From Selenomonadales bacterium (lineage in GTDB: Bacteria > Bacillota > Clostridia > Christensenellales > QALW01): 43,515 nt of DNA. The notes below the pieces were generated by a model that did not search any database, was not told where the DNA came from, and saw only the letters and a program-made list of their open reading frames with translations. The DNA lies in assembly GCA_003150515.1 (NCBI GenBank), contig QALW01000028.1:1-43515 (forward strand), read 5' to 3'. Position numbers and translations under genes: made by a program. How positions within the stretch are numbered: position 1 is the first letter of the stretch; every line of letters begins with the position of its first letter. Shown here one piece after another: positions 8,279 through 16,826 of the stretch.

Positions 8279-9391
8279 ATGCGTACCTACATCCGCAGAA
8301 GACGCAAGCGTAATATATTTAAAAAATGGCTTATACCCTGCATATTAATCATAGCGGTAATTGTTACGGCATGCGTTCTCATTTTTCGCCCCCGGCCTTA
8401 TCAGCAGCTGGGGAACGAGATTATAAAGCTTAACATACCGGGCAGTTCGCAGATATGCCCGTTTGCTTCAGGCGCGGCTTATATTGACGCCGAGACGCAG
8501 AGCCTGCATTTTATAGACCAGGCGGGCGAAGAAACATGGGGCTTTACAAACGCCGTACCCGAAATGAACATGGCCTCCTCTTCCAGCAGGCTGGCCGTAT
8601 ATATTTCTACCAAACTGCAAATGCTGGATAATTCAGGCAATGTAGTTTTCACGGCCAATTATCAATACCCCATTCAAAAAATGGCGGTTGGCAATACTGT
8701 AAGCGCTATGCTGCAATATACGGGCGACAGCGCGCGCCAAGTGCTTGTAATTGATAATAACGGCCAGACTCTGGACACCTTAACCGAGCCTTCAGGACAA
8801 AACATAATCAATTTCGGCATTTTCGGGGAAAACGGTTCGGGCGTATGGATTATTACTCTGGATCATTCATCCATAACTCCCTCCTATCGGTTTTTCACCT
8901 ACCGCTACGAGGAACAGAAACGCATAACCGTAAGCTACGCCGACGACGGCCAGGCGCTATACAAGCCCGTTTTCTATTCCTCTTCCATAGCCCTTATAGG
9001 CAGCAGCGAAATAGTGGGAATTGATTATACCGGCGCCGTGCTATACCGTACGCGCGCTAACGGCTATGAAATGAACAGCCCGGACACGGGCACGGATATG
9101 CTGCTTTTAAGAACCGGGGCGGACGGACAGCGCGCGCAGGCTTCCAATGAGATTATCTGCGTTTCCAATACCGGAGAATCCCTTAAGCTTTTTTCAGACG
9201 AAAAGATTTTAGGCGCGTATTCAACTGAAAAATACTACTACATATTTGCCCAAAACAATATGTTGAGATATGATAAGGGCAATATGAAGAAAGTGGAATT
9301 TACCATGCCCGAAAAAATAAGCGAAATCATACCCTCGGACGGTTACATTCTGCTTAAAGGGGAATCCTATTACCGTCTGGAAATCGATTAG
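8279..9391 (+). CDS. Membrane-anchored beta-propeller-like protein (DUF5711-like)
   Basis: Protein of 370 residues with a short basic cytoplasmic tail (RRRRKRN), a single signal-anchor helix at about residues 16-36, and a long extracytoplasmic part made of repeated short beta-rich blocks with phrases such as IDNNGQTLDTL and GIDYTGAVLYRT. That rhythm resembles a beta-propeller. It sits immediately upstream of cvpA, an arrangement I associate with DUF5711 proteins in Clostridia. No catalytic residues are apparent and the function is unknown. GGAGG lies 11 bases before the ATG. Confidence 0.7.
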   Translation: MRTYIRRRRKRNIFKKWLIPCILIIAVIVTACVLIFRPRPYQQLGNEIIKLNIPGSSQICPFASGAAYIDAETQSLHFIDQAGEETWGFTNAVPEMNMASSSSRLAVYISTKLQMLDNSGNVVFTANYQYPIQKMAVGNTVSAMLQYTGDSARQVLVIDNNGQTLDTLTEPSGQNIINFGIFGENGSGVWIITLDHSSITPSYRFFTYRYEEQKRITVSYADDGQALYKPVFYSSSIALIGSSEIVGIDYTGAVLYRTRANGYEMNSPDTGTDMLLLRTGADGQRAQASNEIICVSNTGESLKLFSDEKILGAYSTEKYYYIFAQNNMLRYDKGNMKKVEFTMPEKISEIIPSDGYILLKGESYYRLEID

Positions 9392-9408
9392 AATCCAAAG
9401 GAGAATCT

Positions 9409-10116
9409 ATGAACTTTATTGATTTATTAGTCCTTGCTATGCTGGGCATAGGCTTTTTAATAGGCTATTATAAGGGCTTTGTCAATACCGTGGCCAACGC
9501 CGCTTCTTTTGTTGTGGCCTATCTTTTTGCGCTTATATTTCACGGCAGTCTGGCCGGCGCAATTCTGGACAGCACCAGCTTTGGCGATTCCCTGCTTTAT
9601 TATACCGCGGGCGCGGAGAAGCTCTCGGATATGACCATAGCCAACGTAGACGTGGCCACATTATCGGTAGACCGTATAACCGAAGTTATAACTACCTCCG
9701 GCCTGCCCAAGCCCATTGAAGCTCAGATGCAGTATAATATAATAAACCAAGTGTTTCTCAATGACGGAATAACCACCATGAGCGATTATTTCAATCAGAC
9801 AATAATCAATCTTACTATGTCCCTTATTTGCTTTTTGCTTATATATTTTGTGGTAAGAATTATAGTTTTGTTTGGCATAGGACTGGCGGATAAGGTGTGG
9901 GGGCTGCCCATCTTAAAGCAGCATGACGCCATTTTCGGCGGCTGTTTCGGAATTTTGCACGGAGCCATGATTGCATTTATCATATTTTCAATAGTACCCA
10001 TTTTTATGTCTGTACTTCCTCTGGATATGATAGACGGCATGATCCAGGAATCATTTCTGGGCCGCTTCTTTTATAATTCCAATATAATATTTAACGTATT
10101 ATCCGGCCGGGTATAA
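9409..10116 (+). CDS. cvpA: CvpA family membrane protein
   Basis: Four-helix membrane protein of 235 residues. It opens with the typical CvpA motif MNFIDLLVLAMLGIGFLIGY and KGF, with hydrophobic segments near residues 5-25, 28-50, 130-155 and 175-205. CvpA proteins were named for colicin V production; in Firmicutes (YshB) they are linked to envelope and cell-division phenotypes, with no defined activity. AAAGGAG precedes the ATG, and the gene starts 17 bp after the upstream stop, indicating one transcript. The longer loop between the second and third helices is common in Clostridia. Confidence 0.85.
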   Translation: MNFIDLLVLAMLGIGFLIGYYKGFVNTVANAASFVVAYLFALIFHGSLAGAILDSTSFGDSLLYYTAGAEKLSDMTIANVDVATLSVDRITEVITTSGLPKPIEAQMQYNIINQVFLNDGITTMSDYFNQTIINLTMSLICFLLIYFVVRIIVLFGIGLADKVWGLPILKQHDAIFGGCFGILHGAMIAFIIFSIVPIFMSVLPLDMIDGMIQESFLGRFFYNSNIIFNVLSGRV

Positions 10117-10128
10117 TTAAATTTCTGC

Positions 10129-10167
10129 CCGCAGACAGAATAACGGCCGTTACATATTATTCTGCGG
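10129..10167 (+). promoter_or_regulatory. Hairpin in the L9 leader
   Basis: CCGCAGA at 10129-10135 pairs with TCTGCGG at 10161-10167, and AATAA next to each arm can extend the stem with a bulge. It ends 19 bp before rplI. It could be a weak attenuator or an autoregulatory site. No T-run follows. Confidence 0.3.
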
Positions 10168-10186
10168 AGAAACGAGGCATTATTTT

Positions 10187-10633
10187 ATGAAAGTTATTTT
10201 ATTGCAGGACATAAAGGGAACTGGAAAAAAAGATCAGATCATAGAAGTGAGCGACGGATTCGCACGCAATTATCTTTTTCCCAAAAAGCTGGCCAGCGAA
10301 GCCAACGCCGTCAATCTCAATTCCATTGAAAATCAAAAAAGCGCCATGAAGCATAAGGAAGAATTATTGAAACAGGCGGCGGCCGAGCAAGCCAAGGCTC
10401 TGGAAGGCAAAACTGTAATCATTTCTACCAAAATAGGAAAAGAGGGGCGCATGTTCGGCTCAATCGGCCCCAAGGAAATAGCCGACGCCTTAGCCGCTCA
10501 GCATCAGATACAGGCGGACAAGAAAAAAATAGCCGTGGACTCCATTAAATCGCTTGGCGAATACTCGGCAACAGTCAAACTTTATCCTTCTATCAGCGCA
10601 AAAATTAAAGTGTTGATTAAGGCTGAAGAATAA
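10187..10633 (+). CDS. rplI: 50S ribosomal protein L9
   Basis: Ribosomal protein L9 of 148 residues, the normal length. The N-terminal RNA-binding domain starts MKVILLQDIKGTGKKDQ and contains the family signature GFARNYLFPKKLA. A long charged connecting helix (about residues 42-75) leads to the C-terminal domain. It bridges the L1 stalk base of the large subunit to the neighbouring ribosome. The gene follows cvpA by 70 bp and precedes an LCP ligase by 34 bp. Confidence 0.98.
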   Translation: MKVILLQDIKGTGKKDQIIEVSDGFARNYLFPKKLASEANAVNLNSIENQKSAMKHKEELLKQAAAEQAKALEGKTVIISTKIGKEGRMFGSIGPKEIADALAAQHQIQADKKKIAVDSIKSLGEYSATVKLYPSISAKIKVLIKAEE

Positions 10634-10667
10634 GGCTGCAATTAATCAGAAACGAGGGGCTTAAAAA

Positions 10668-11744
10668 ATGGCCAAAGCTAAAGCTAAATCCAATAAAAAA
10701 CTCAAGACCTTTCTTTACGCATTTATAACCGTGCTTACCATTATCGCTCTATGCATGGCATGGACTATTTATGTGCTGAGCGATTTTACAGGCAGCGGGC
10801 CTAAAACCGTGGACAGCACAGCCGATTATTATTCAATACCTCCCAAGCCTACTCTTTCAACAGGAGGCGCGGAGCAGACTGAAGACCCTCACGCCGAGCA
10901 CAGCTTTTATGCTTCGGATATAAATAAAGACGGAGATAATATCGTCCGTGTGGCGCAAAAGGATCCGAATATAATTAATATACTGCTGGTAGGATTGGAT
11001 CAGGGGCTTACGGATAATCCCAGAAGCCGTTCGGACTGCATGATTATACTCTCTTATAATCAGTCCACAAACCAGGCAAAATTGGTTTCCATTCTCAGGG
11101 ACTCCTATTTCCCTGTTAAAAACAGCGGATGGGGCAAATTAAATTCGGCTATGGTATACGGAGGAATCGGACGCACAATAAATCTGATTAACCGCATGCT
11201 GGGCATGGATATTCAGCAATATATCATTATAGATTTCGACGGCCTGGCAAACGTTGTAGATATAGTCGGAGGCATTTACTGCCCTATTACCGAAGCGGAA
11301 GCAAAATATCACCGTGAAAATAATTATAAGCCGGAATTCCAGTATGATACTCCGCTGGTGGCCGGGGATCATGTCCTGCTGGACGGCAAAAAGGCCATAA
11401 ACCACGCGCGCACCCGTTATCTTTCGGGCGGCGACTGGGAACGCACGCGCCGCCAGAGAGACGTGCTTTACGGACTGCTCAACCAGGTGCGCGAACAGCC
11501 GCTCAGCAAATGGGTGGATATAGCCAATGAAATTTCCAAATACATCCGCACCAACGCCGATATAAACACCATCTATAATCTGGGAAAATCCGCTCTTATA
11601 GACAGCAGTTCTGAATTCAGCATAGACGGATATTCTTTGCCCTTTACGGGAACATGGGAATACGCCACTATAAACGGCATGTCGGTAATAGACCTTGACA
11701 TTGAAGAAAACGAGCGCCAGCTTCAGGAATTAATTTACGGATAA
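10668..11744 (+). CDS. LytR-CpsA-Psr (LCP) family cell-wall ligase
   Basis: Membrane-anchored phosphotransferase of 358 residues; family members attach wall teichoic acid or other polysaccharides from a lipid carrier to peptidoglycan. There is a short basic cytoplasmic N-terminus, one signal-anchor helix (about 16-36), a linker of about 60 residues, and the extracytoplasmic LCP domain from about residue 100. Visible conserved stretches are NILLVGLDQ, RSRSDCMIILSYN, SILRDSY, and the arginine-rich INHARTRYLSGGDWERTRRQ that binds the pyrophosphate. GAGGGG precedes the ATG. A terminator follows directly, closing this transcript. Confidence 0.93.
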   Translation: MAKAKAKSNKKLKTFLYAFITVLTIIALCMAWTIYVLSDFTGSGPKTVDSTADYYSIPPKPTLSTGGAEQTEDPHAEHSFYASDINKDGDNIVRVAQKDPNIINILLVGLDQGLTDNPRSRSDCMIILSYNQSTNQAKLVSILRDSYFPVKNSGWGKLNSAMVYGGIGRTINLINRMLGMDIQQYIIIDFDGLANVVDIVGGIYCPITEAEAKYHRENNYKPEFQYDTPLVAGDHVLLDGKKAINHARTRYLSGGDWERTRRQRDVLYGLLNQVREQPLSKWVDIANEISKYIRTNADINTIYNLGKSALIDSSSEFSIDGYSLPFTGTWEYATINGMSVIDLDIEENERQLQELIYG

Positions 11745-11762
11745 CCATTGGATTTATAAAGC

Positions 11763-11801
11763 AAAGCGGCCCCGAGGCGTTCTGCATATCGGGGCCGCTT
11801 T
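11763..11801 (+). terminator. Intrinsic terminator after the LCP gene
   Basis: A perfect 13-bp stem (11763-11775 with 11789-11801), loop of 13 nt, followed by TATATTT. It lies 18 bp after the LCP stop and ends the plus-strand gene run before the convergent spoIID. Confidence 0.8.
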
Positions 11802-11832
11802 ATATTTGCGCGGCGGAGGACGCGGAGAGCTT

Positions 11833-11971
11833 AAAAAAAGGGGGGCGGCGCGGAATTTTGGCGCCCTGCGGGCGCCAAAATCAAGCGCAGCGCGCCAGCG
11901 GCTGAAAGCTTGCTTTCAGCCGCTGGCGCGCTGCGCTCGGGCCGGCGGAGCCGGCCTCCGCGCCGCCCCCC
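11833..11971. repeat. Cloverleaf inverted-repeat element (E3), possible spoIID terminator
   Basis: It lies between convergent LCP and spoIID genes. A 15-bp stem (11840-11854 with 11957-11971; GGGGGCGGCGCGGA core) encloses three perfect hairpins: 11855-11881 (12 bp, loop TGC), 11884-11937 (26 bp, loop TT) and 11940-11956 (7 bp, loop GGA). Only two-base gaps separate the arms. On the minus strand the stem is followed by seven T (the A-run at 11833-11839), the format of an intrinsic terminator for spoIID. Stem core, the ATT...CA junction and the tip of the middle arm (TGAAAGC) are shared with E5; the rest of the arms is not. Confidence 0.92.
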
Positions 11972-12042
11972 CGAAACTGCCGTTTTTCGCCGCGAAAATT
12001 AAAGCGGCCCCTCTATAAAAGCCTTTTAAGACATCAAAAACA

Positions 12043-13080
12043 TTACTCAATCTCCGCGCCGTTATAATAATGCAGCAATATTTCCCTATAGTCAGCGCCG
12101 TCCTTAGCCATAACATTAGCGCCCACCTGGCTCATGCCTACGCCATGTCCATAACCTACAGTAGTAAAATAAATATTATTTTTATCAAACGCAATGCTCA
12201 TATCCGTACTGCGCAATCCCAGAAGCCCTCTGAGCTCCCGGCCTGTAAGGCTGAGCTTGCCCAATTTGACTACCGCCGCCCGTCCGCTTTCCGTATAGCT
12301 TTCTATATATACCTGCTTATTGAGACCTGAAGCGGTCAGCCCGCAGGAGGGATATTTCTTTTTAACCGCCGAAACAAATTGGTCTCGGCTAAAAGCCGTC
12401 TGAACAGTTATATCTTTTATCTCTTCAGGGCTTTCTACGCTGACAAGATAGGAAAGATTATTGCCGTATACCGCCTGTACATCTTCCGTGCTGCCGCCGC
12501 TGGAAGAATGATAAAGCGCCTCTATAACCCTGCCGTCATAAGTCAGCACTTCGCCCGCAGTTTCATTTACCGCCTCTTCAATTTTAGCGCTGTATTTTTC
12601 AAAATCTCCGCCCCAATTGCTTTTACGTTTTTTTTCCGGGCAAAAGGCCTGACAATGAGCTGAATTTGTGCAAATATCCGCGCCCTCCGCTTCATTACAG
12701 CCTCCAGAAGCTATTTTGCGCTCCAGATATGTACGCGCTGCAACCGCCTGCGCCTTAAGCGCCTCTATCTGATAGCTTGCAGGCATCTCTCCCGAAACTA
12801 CTCCCACGAGATAATCATGCACGCTCATATCCTTAAGCTCTCCCGACTGAGCGTCATATACCTTTATGCTATCCCGGCGCTCTCCCTCCTGTTTTTGAGG
12901 CAGCTCGTCCATGGGTTCAAGCCAATTTCCGTCTTCGCCGGCCAGAACTATTAAGCCCACCTCTCCCGCGTCTCTATCAATTTCCATTATTATTTCGCTT
13001 TGCTCCGGCTGGGGCTTTGCCCACGCGCACACAGCGCCTACCAGTACCACGAGCCAAATCGCAAGCACCGTCTTTCGCAT
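12043..13080 (-). CDS. spoIID: Stage II sporulation protein D (peptidoglycan lytic transglycosylase)
   Basis: Membrane-anchored lytic transglycosylase of 345 residues needed for engulfment, where it cleaves glycan strands stripped by SpoIIP. An N-terminal helix (about residues 4-20) anchors it. The SpoIID domain begins near SVHDYLVGVVSGEMP, with Glu98 as the likely catalytic acid, then KAQAVAARTYLERK, a Cys/His-bearing loop like the zinc site seen in clostridial SpoIID, and the C-terminal GYGHGVGMSQVGA. An upstream in-frame ATG (13125) lacks a ribosome site, whereas AAAGGAGAG precedes the ATG chosen here. The position after murA is conserved in Firmicutes. CATAATCT at 13110-13117 (minus) resembles a sigma-E -10, but I see no clear -35. 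Confidence 0.94.
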   Translation of the reverse strand: MRKTVLAIWLVVLVGAVCAWAKPQPEQSEIIMEIDRDAGEVGLIVLAGEDGNWLEPMDELPQKQEGERRDSIKVYDAQSGELKDMSVHDYLVGVVSGEMPASYQIEALKAQAVAARTYLERKIASGGCNEAEGADICTNSAHCQAFCPEKKRKSNWGGDFEKYSAKIEEAVNETAGEVLTYDGRVIEALYHSSSGGSTEDVQAVYGNNLSYLVSVESPEEIKDITVQTAFSRDQFVSAVKKKYPSCGLTASGLNKQVYIESYTESGRAAVVKLGKLSLTGRELRGLLGLRSTDMSIAFDKNNIYFTTVGYGHGVGMSQVGANVMAKDGADYREILLHYYNGAEIE

Positions 13081-13202
13081 AATCGTTCTCTCCTTTTGAT
13101 TAGTATTAAAGATTATGCGTTTCAACCGGAATTAATTACTTTTTTTGAGGCCTGTTTGCCGCTGTGCTATATATAAGGCCTGTTTTATTGCTTTTAATTA
13201 AA

Positions 13203-13330
13203 GCAGTTGCCGGGCAGGAGCCAGGGGGCGGCGTTTGCGGCCGGAACGGCCGCCATGCCGGGCCTGAAGGCCCGGCATGGGCAAGCTTCGCTTGCCAAAC
13301 GCCGCCCCCTGGCTCCTGCCCGGCAACTGC
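13203..13330. repeat. Perfect zero-gap cloverleaf element (E4) between murA and spoIID
   Basis: It starts four bases after the murA stop. A perfect 34-bp stem (13203-13236 with 13297-13330) encloses three perfect hairpins that abut without a single unpaired base between them: 13237-13253 (7 bp, loop GAA), 13254-13279 (11 bp, loop TGAA) and 13280-13296 (7 bp, loop TTC). The inner stem end GGGGGCGGCGTTTG matches E2 exactly. There is no T-run on either strand. A 10-bp direct repeat AGGCCTGTTT lies nearby (13148-13157 and 13176-13185). The element splits an otherwise tight conserved gene pair. Confidence 0.94.
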
Positions 13331-13334
13331 AAAA

Positions 13335-14600
13335 CTAATTGCGGAAGCTTTCATCCTCCAAACGTTCTATGCCCGCTCCAAGAGCCCTAAGCTTTTCACA
13401 CAATTTATAATATCCTCTGTCTATATGTCCGCAGTCCTCAACAACCGCGCCCTCCCTGGCTGAAAGCCCCGCTATAATAAGAGCGGCTCCTGCGCGCAAA
13501 TCAGGAGCGTTCACTGACGCTCCGCCTAAAAGGCGGCCTCCGCGCACTATTGTAGCCTGCTCCTGCTGCATTATATCCGCGCCCATTCTCAGCAATTCGG
13601 GCACATGATTGCTCCGCCCCTCAAATACTGTATCCACTATAACGCTCGTACCGCTGGCCGAACACGCAAGCGCAGCAAACTGTGACTGAAGATCAGTAGG
13701 AAAACCCGGATATGGCAATGAGCGCACGTCCGCCGCGTTAAGCTCGCCCTCCCGTTTTATTACTATCTCATCCTCCAGCTCGGTTATAATTGCCCCGCAT
13801 TCCATTAGCTTGCTGCTGACAGCTTTAAGATGAGGCGGACAAAGCCTTTTAAGACGCACCTCTCCTCCGCATGCGGCCGCGCACATCATAAATGTTCCCG
13901 CCTCAATTCTATCCGGAATAGGCGTATGCCGCGCGCCGTGCAGATCAGGCCGCCCCTTTATATACAGCGTATCCTCGCCCGCACCTCTGATATCCGCGCC
14001 CATTTTTATAAGCAGCCGGGCTAAATCACACACTTCAGGCTCCTGCGCGGCATTGACTATCATGGTTTCTCCCTCTGCCAGGCAGGCCGCCATCATGAGG
14101 TTTTCAGTGGCTCCCACGCTGGGAAAATCCAGACAGATTTCTCCTCCCTTCAGCCCTTTGGCATAAGCCTTCAGAATACCCTGTTCAATTTTTATCTCGG
14201 CGCCCAAGACGTTTAATCCCTTAATATGCAAATCCACCGGCCGGGCTCCTATACGGCAGCCGCCGGGCAAAGCCAACTGAGCGCTTCCAAAACGAGCCAG
14301 CATAGGGCCAAGACAAAGCACGCTCGCCCGCATCTTTTTCGCAGCTTCCATTATGCGGGCTGCGTGCATAGTTCCGCCGTATAATTTTAAAGTATCGCCC
14401 GCCCATTCATACGAGCCGCCTAATTCGCCGATTATTTCCAGCGCGCACATAACGTCGGATATTAAAGGCACGTTTTCTATAATTAAGGCCTCTCCGGTTA
14501 ATATTGAAGAAAAAATAACCGGCAGCACCGCGTTCTTTGCTGCCGAGATTTCTACCGTTCCAAAAAGCTCTTTATTACCCGATATTTTATAAACGGCCAT
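13335..14600 (-). CDS. murA: UDP-N-acetylglucosamine 1-carboxyvinyltransferase
   Basis: Cytoplasmic enzyme of 421 residues for the first committed step of peptidoglycan synthesis: transfer of enolpyruvate from phosphoenolpyruvate to UDP-GlcNAc. Lys22-Asn23 (SAAKNAVLP) and the active-site Cys115 in LPGGCRIGARPVDLH are in the same positions as in E. coli MurA; Cys115 is the fosfomycin target. Length is typical. GGAGACGG precedes the ATG. It is the third gene of a minus-strand run and is followed by spoIID, an ancestral Firmicute pairing, so it may correspond to the Bacillus murAA copy. Whether a second murA exists elsewhere cannot be seen. Confidence 0.97.
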   Translation of the reverse strand: MAVYKISGNKELFGTVEISAAKNAVLPVIFSSILTGEALIIENVPLISDVMCALEIIGELGGSYEWAGDTLKLYGGTMHAARIMEAAKKMRASVLCLGPMLARFGSAQLALPGGCRIGARPVDLHIKGLNVLGAEIKIEQGILKAYAKGLKGGEICLDFPSVGATENLMMAACLAEGETMIVNAAQEPEVCDLARLLIKMGADIRGAGEDTLYIKGRPDLHGARHTPIPDRIEAGTFMMCAAACGGEVRLKRLCPPHLKAVSSKLMECGAIITELEDEIVIKREGELNAADVRSLPYPGFPTDLQSQFAALACSASGTSVIVDTVFEGRSNHVPELLRMGADIMQQEQATIVRGGRLLGGASVNAPDLRAGAALIIAGLSAREGAVVEDCGHIDRGYYKLCEKLRALGAGIERLEDESFRN

Positions 14601-14615
14601 AGGCCCACCGTCTCC

Positions 14616-15077
14616 TTAACATCCAGAAATTATGTAAGGATATCCGGTCGTAAGATAATAACCCGAAGAATTCCTGCGCAATATGCTCTGCACATCTTCC
14701 CTGCAAAAAAATATATCGCCGCTTTGAACAAAATCCGCCCCGGCCAAAAATTGCTCGGCCTGTTCAACGCTTAACTGCATGCCGCCTTCCAAATAGACCA
14801 GTTCCGAATATTTTTCAAGGGCAAGATACACCCGCTCCGCTTCCTCAAAACTGGTAAAGGCAAAAGTAAGCATAATACTGCCGTTTACGCTTTCGGAGGC
14901 GTCGGGTTCATATCCCGCTTCAAAAACGTTTTCAAGCTGCCGGACGCAGTCAATCTGCGCTATTACCCTAAAGCTATCTCCCATTATATCCTTATATGGC
15001 TTATCCTGCCCGAAAAGAGCATAAAGCATGCAGGCAATAATTGCACATCCGGCCGCAGCCGCAAGCAATTTACGCAT
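14616..15077 (-). CDS. Small membrane-anchored protein of unknown function
   Basis: I do not recognise this 153-residue protein. An N-terminal hydrophobic helix (residues 3-18, LLAAAAGCAIIACMLYALF) should anchor it, or act as a signal peptide, with the remaining 130 residues outside. The body is acidic and alpha/beta in character, with no cofactor motif. A longer reading from an upstream ATG (15119) is possible, but AAAGGCGG precedes the ATG chosen here. It ends 15 bp before murA on the same strand, so it is probably cotranscribed with murA and may have an envelope role; that is inference from position only. Confidence 0.7.
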   Translation of the reverse strand: MRKLLAAAAGCAIIACMLYALFGQDKPYKDIMGDSFRVIAQIDCVRQLENVFEAGYEPDASESVNGSIMLTFAFTSFEEAERVYLALEKYSELVYLEGGMQLSVEQAEQFLAGADFVQSGDIFFCREDVQSILRRNSSGYYLTTGYPYIISGC

Positions 15078-15141
15078 ATAAAAACCGCCTTTTCTGAATG
15101 TTAAAATAAATATACCCAAAAAAGACGGTTTAATTCAAATT

Positions 15142-16611
15142 TTATTTTTCGGCAATTATTGATTTTTTATTTTCCGCCTTAATCATAATCAAGGAAAAAA
15201 GCGCGGTAACAACAAAGGAAGCGGCTATAGCCAGCGCTCCTATATTAGGAGCGGGCATATCTATAACTCCCGTAATGCCAAGAACCGTCAGGACTACGCC
15301 CGATATAAATCCGGCCGCAACTCCGTATTTATTAATCCATTTAACATACATGCCCAGCACATACGGCCCTATGAACGCTCCGGCCACCGCGCCCCAGGAA
15401 TAGGACATCAAATCCACTATCATAGCCGGCTTTTTTATGGCAATGGCCACTGAAATGATTAAAAAGAGCAGGCATAAGCCTCTCAATACCCGCATGGTAT
15501 TGGCTTTATTCACTCGGGGCTTAGCGCCGCCGTTTAATAAATCCACTGTAACCGTACTGCTGGAAGTGAGCACTATTGCCGCAAGAGTGGACATGGAAGC
15601 CGAAAGCACCATAACTGCTATTATACCGTAAAGCACATCCCCCAGAACGCCTTTGGGCCCAAGAACCATATCCAAAACGGCCGGCACAACCCTGTCGCCG
15701 TCTCCCATGGGCTTAACGCCATTCATATATACTCTCCCAAACGTGCCTATAAGATAGGAACCGCCGGCTATTATAAGGGCGAATAAGGTGGAAATCACCG
15801 TAGCTTTCTTTATAGATTTTTCATCTTTAATGGCATGAAATTTATGCGCCATCTGGGGCAGACCCCAGGCGCCCACCGACGTCATAAGGATTAAGCAGAT
15901 AAGATTTAAATTAAATTCAAACGGGCTGTTAAGCTGCGTGCCCGCCTGAGCGGACTGCTCGGCCAAAGTCTGCATGCCCCCTGAAAAGCCACCTATTTCA
16001 GGATTGAATATTACCAGCGCGGTAACTATAACTATTCCCGCTATCATAACAATTCCCTGAATAAAATCATTTACCGCAGTAGCCAGATAACCGCCCATAA
16101 CAAGATAAACGGCCGTAAGCAGGCCCATAGCGATTATAACCGTAGTGATATTAATGCCGAACGCATTTTCAAAAAGCACGCCCAGACCGGTATACACGCT
16201 TGCGCTGTACGGAACAAGAAAAATAAATATTATTACCGAGGCGATATATTTCAACGCTTTGCTGTTATAGCGTTTTTCAAAATATTCCGGCATGGTTTTG
16301 GCGTTTACGGCATGCATTGCGCGGTATGTGCGCTTGCCCAGCAGAAGCCATGCGGCCAGCGTGCCTATAAGGGCGTTGCCTATGCCTATCCATATGGAGG
16401 AGAGCCCATACTGCCAGGAAACAGAGCCGCCGTATCCTATAAATACCACCGCTGAAAAATAAGTGGTGCCATAGGCAAAAGCGGACATCCAGCCTCCCAG
16501 CTTGCCTCCGCCCAGCATAAAATCATTTTCATTTTTTATTTTCTTGCGCACTAAAAAACCTGTGGCTATCATGCCGCAGACAAATAAGATTAAAACTATG
16601 TACCTCAACAT
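15142..16611 (-). CDS. Sodium:solute symporter family transporter
   Basis: Integral membrane transporter of 489 residues with about 13 hydrophobic segments, the usual number for the SSS family (PutP, PanF, SGLT). It opens with an N-terminal helix, then the characteristic ENDFMLGGGKLGGWMSAFAY stretch after helix 1, MPEYFEKRYNSKALKYIAS before helix 4, and GGYLATAVNDFIQGIVM, all typical of SSS members. It should couple solute uptake to the sodium gradient. Solute specificity (proline, pantothenate, sugars or other organic anions) cannot be read from the sequence. AGGAAGG precedes the ATG. It may be transcribed from its own promoter and read into the murA genes. Confidence 0.9.
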   Translation of the reverse strand: MLRYIVLILFVCGMIATGFLVRKKIKNENDFMLGGGKLGGWMSAFAYGTTYFSAVVFIGYGGSVSWQYGLSSIWIGIGNALIGTLAAWLLLGKRTYRAMHAVNAKTMPEYFEKRYNSKALKYIASVIIFIFLVPYSASVYTGLGVLFENAFGINITTVIIAMGLLTAVYLVMGGYLATAVNDFIQGIVMIAGIVIVTALVIFNPEIGGFSGGMQTLAEQSAQAGTQLNSPFEFNLNLICLILMTSVGAWGLPQMAHKFHAIKDEKSIKKATVISTLFALIIAGGSYLIGTFGRVYMNGVKPMGDGDRVVPAVLDMVLGPKGVLGDVLYGIIAVMVLSASMSTLAAIVLTSSSTVTVDLLNGGAKPRVNKANTMRVLRGLCLLFLIISVAIAIKKPAMIVDLMSYSWGAVAGAFIGPYVLGMYVKWINKYGVAAGFISGVVLTVLGITGVIDMPAPNIGALAIAASFVVTALFSLIMIKAENKKSIIAEK

Positions 16612-16759
16612 ACCGTTCTACCCTTCCTGATTTTAATTTTACCATACTGCCGTACTTACCCCGCGGCCGTCTGCATTTTCCCCGGCCGCCGGCAATTAAT
16701 TTTAGAACTCGGCGCGCGTATAAACAAACGCTTTGCCGCCAAACTATAACTGCCAATAT

Positions 16760-16788
16760 AATATATAATATTTTTGACGAAAAATCAA
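16760..16788 (-). promoter_or_regulatory. Candidate promoter of the symporter gene
   Basis: On the minus strand TTGATT (16783-16788) and TATATT (16760-16765) are separated by 17 bp. This gives a leader of about 140 nt before the start at 16611. Confidence 0.4.
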
Positions 16789-16826
16789 CTGATTTTTGCC
16801 TGCAATAATGGGCCGCTTTCCAGCCT

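Noticed and set aside
11806..12018. Open frames across E3
   Set aside because: Same reason: composition artefacts of a self-complementary GC-rich block.
13148..13185. AGGCCTGTTT direct repeat as a target-site duplication of E4
   Set aside because: Both copies lie on the same side of E4, so they do not flank it.
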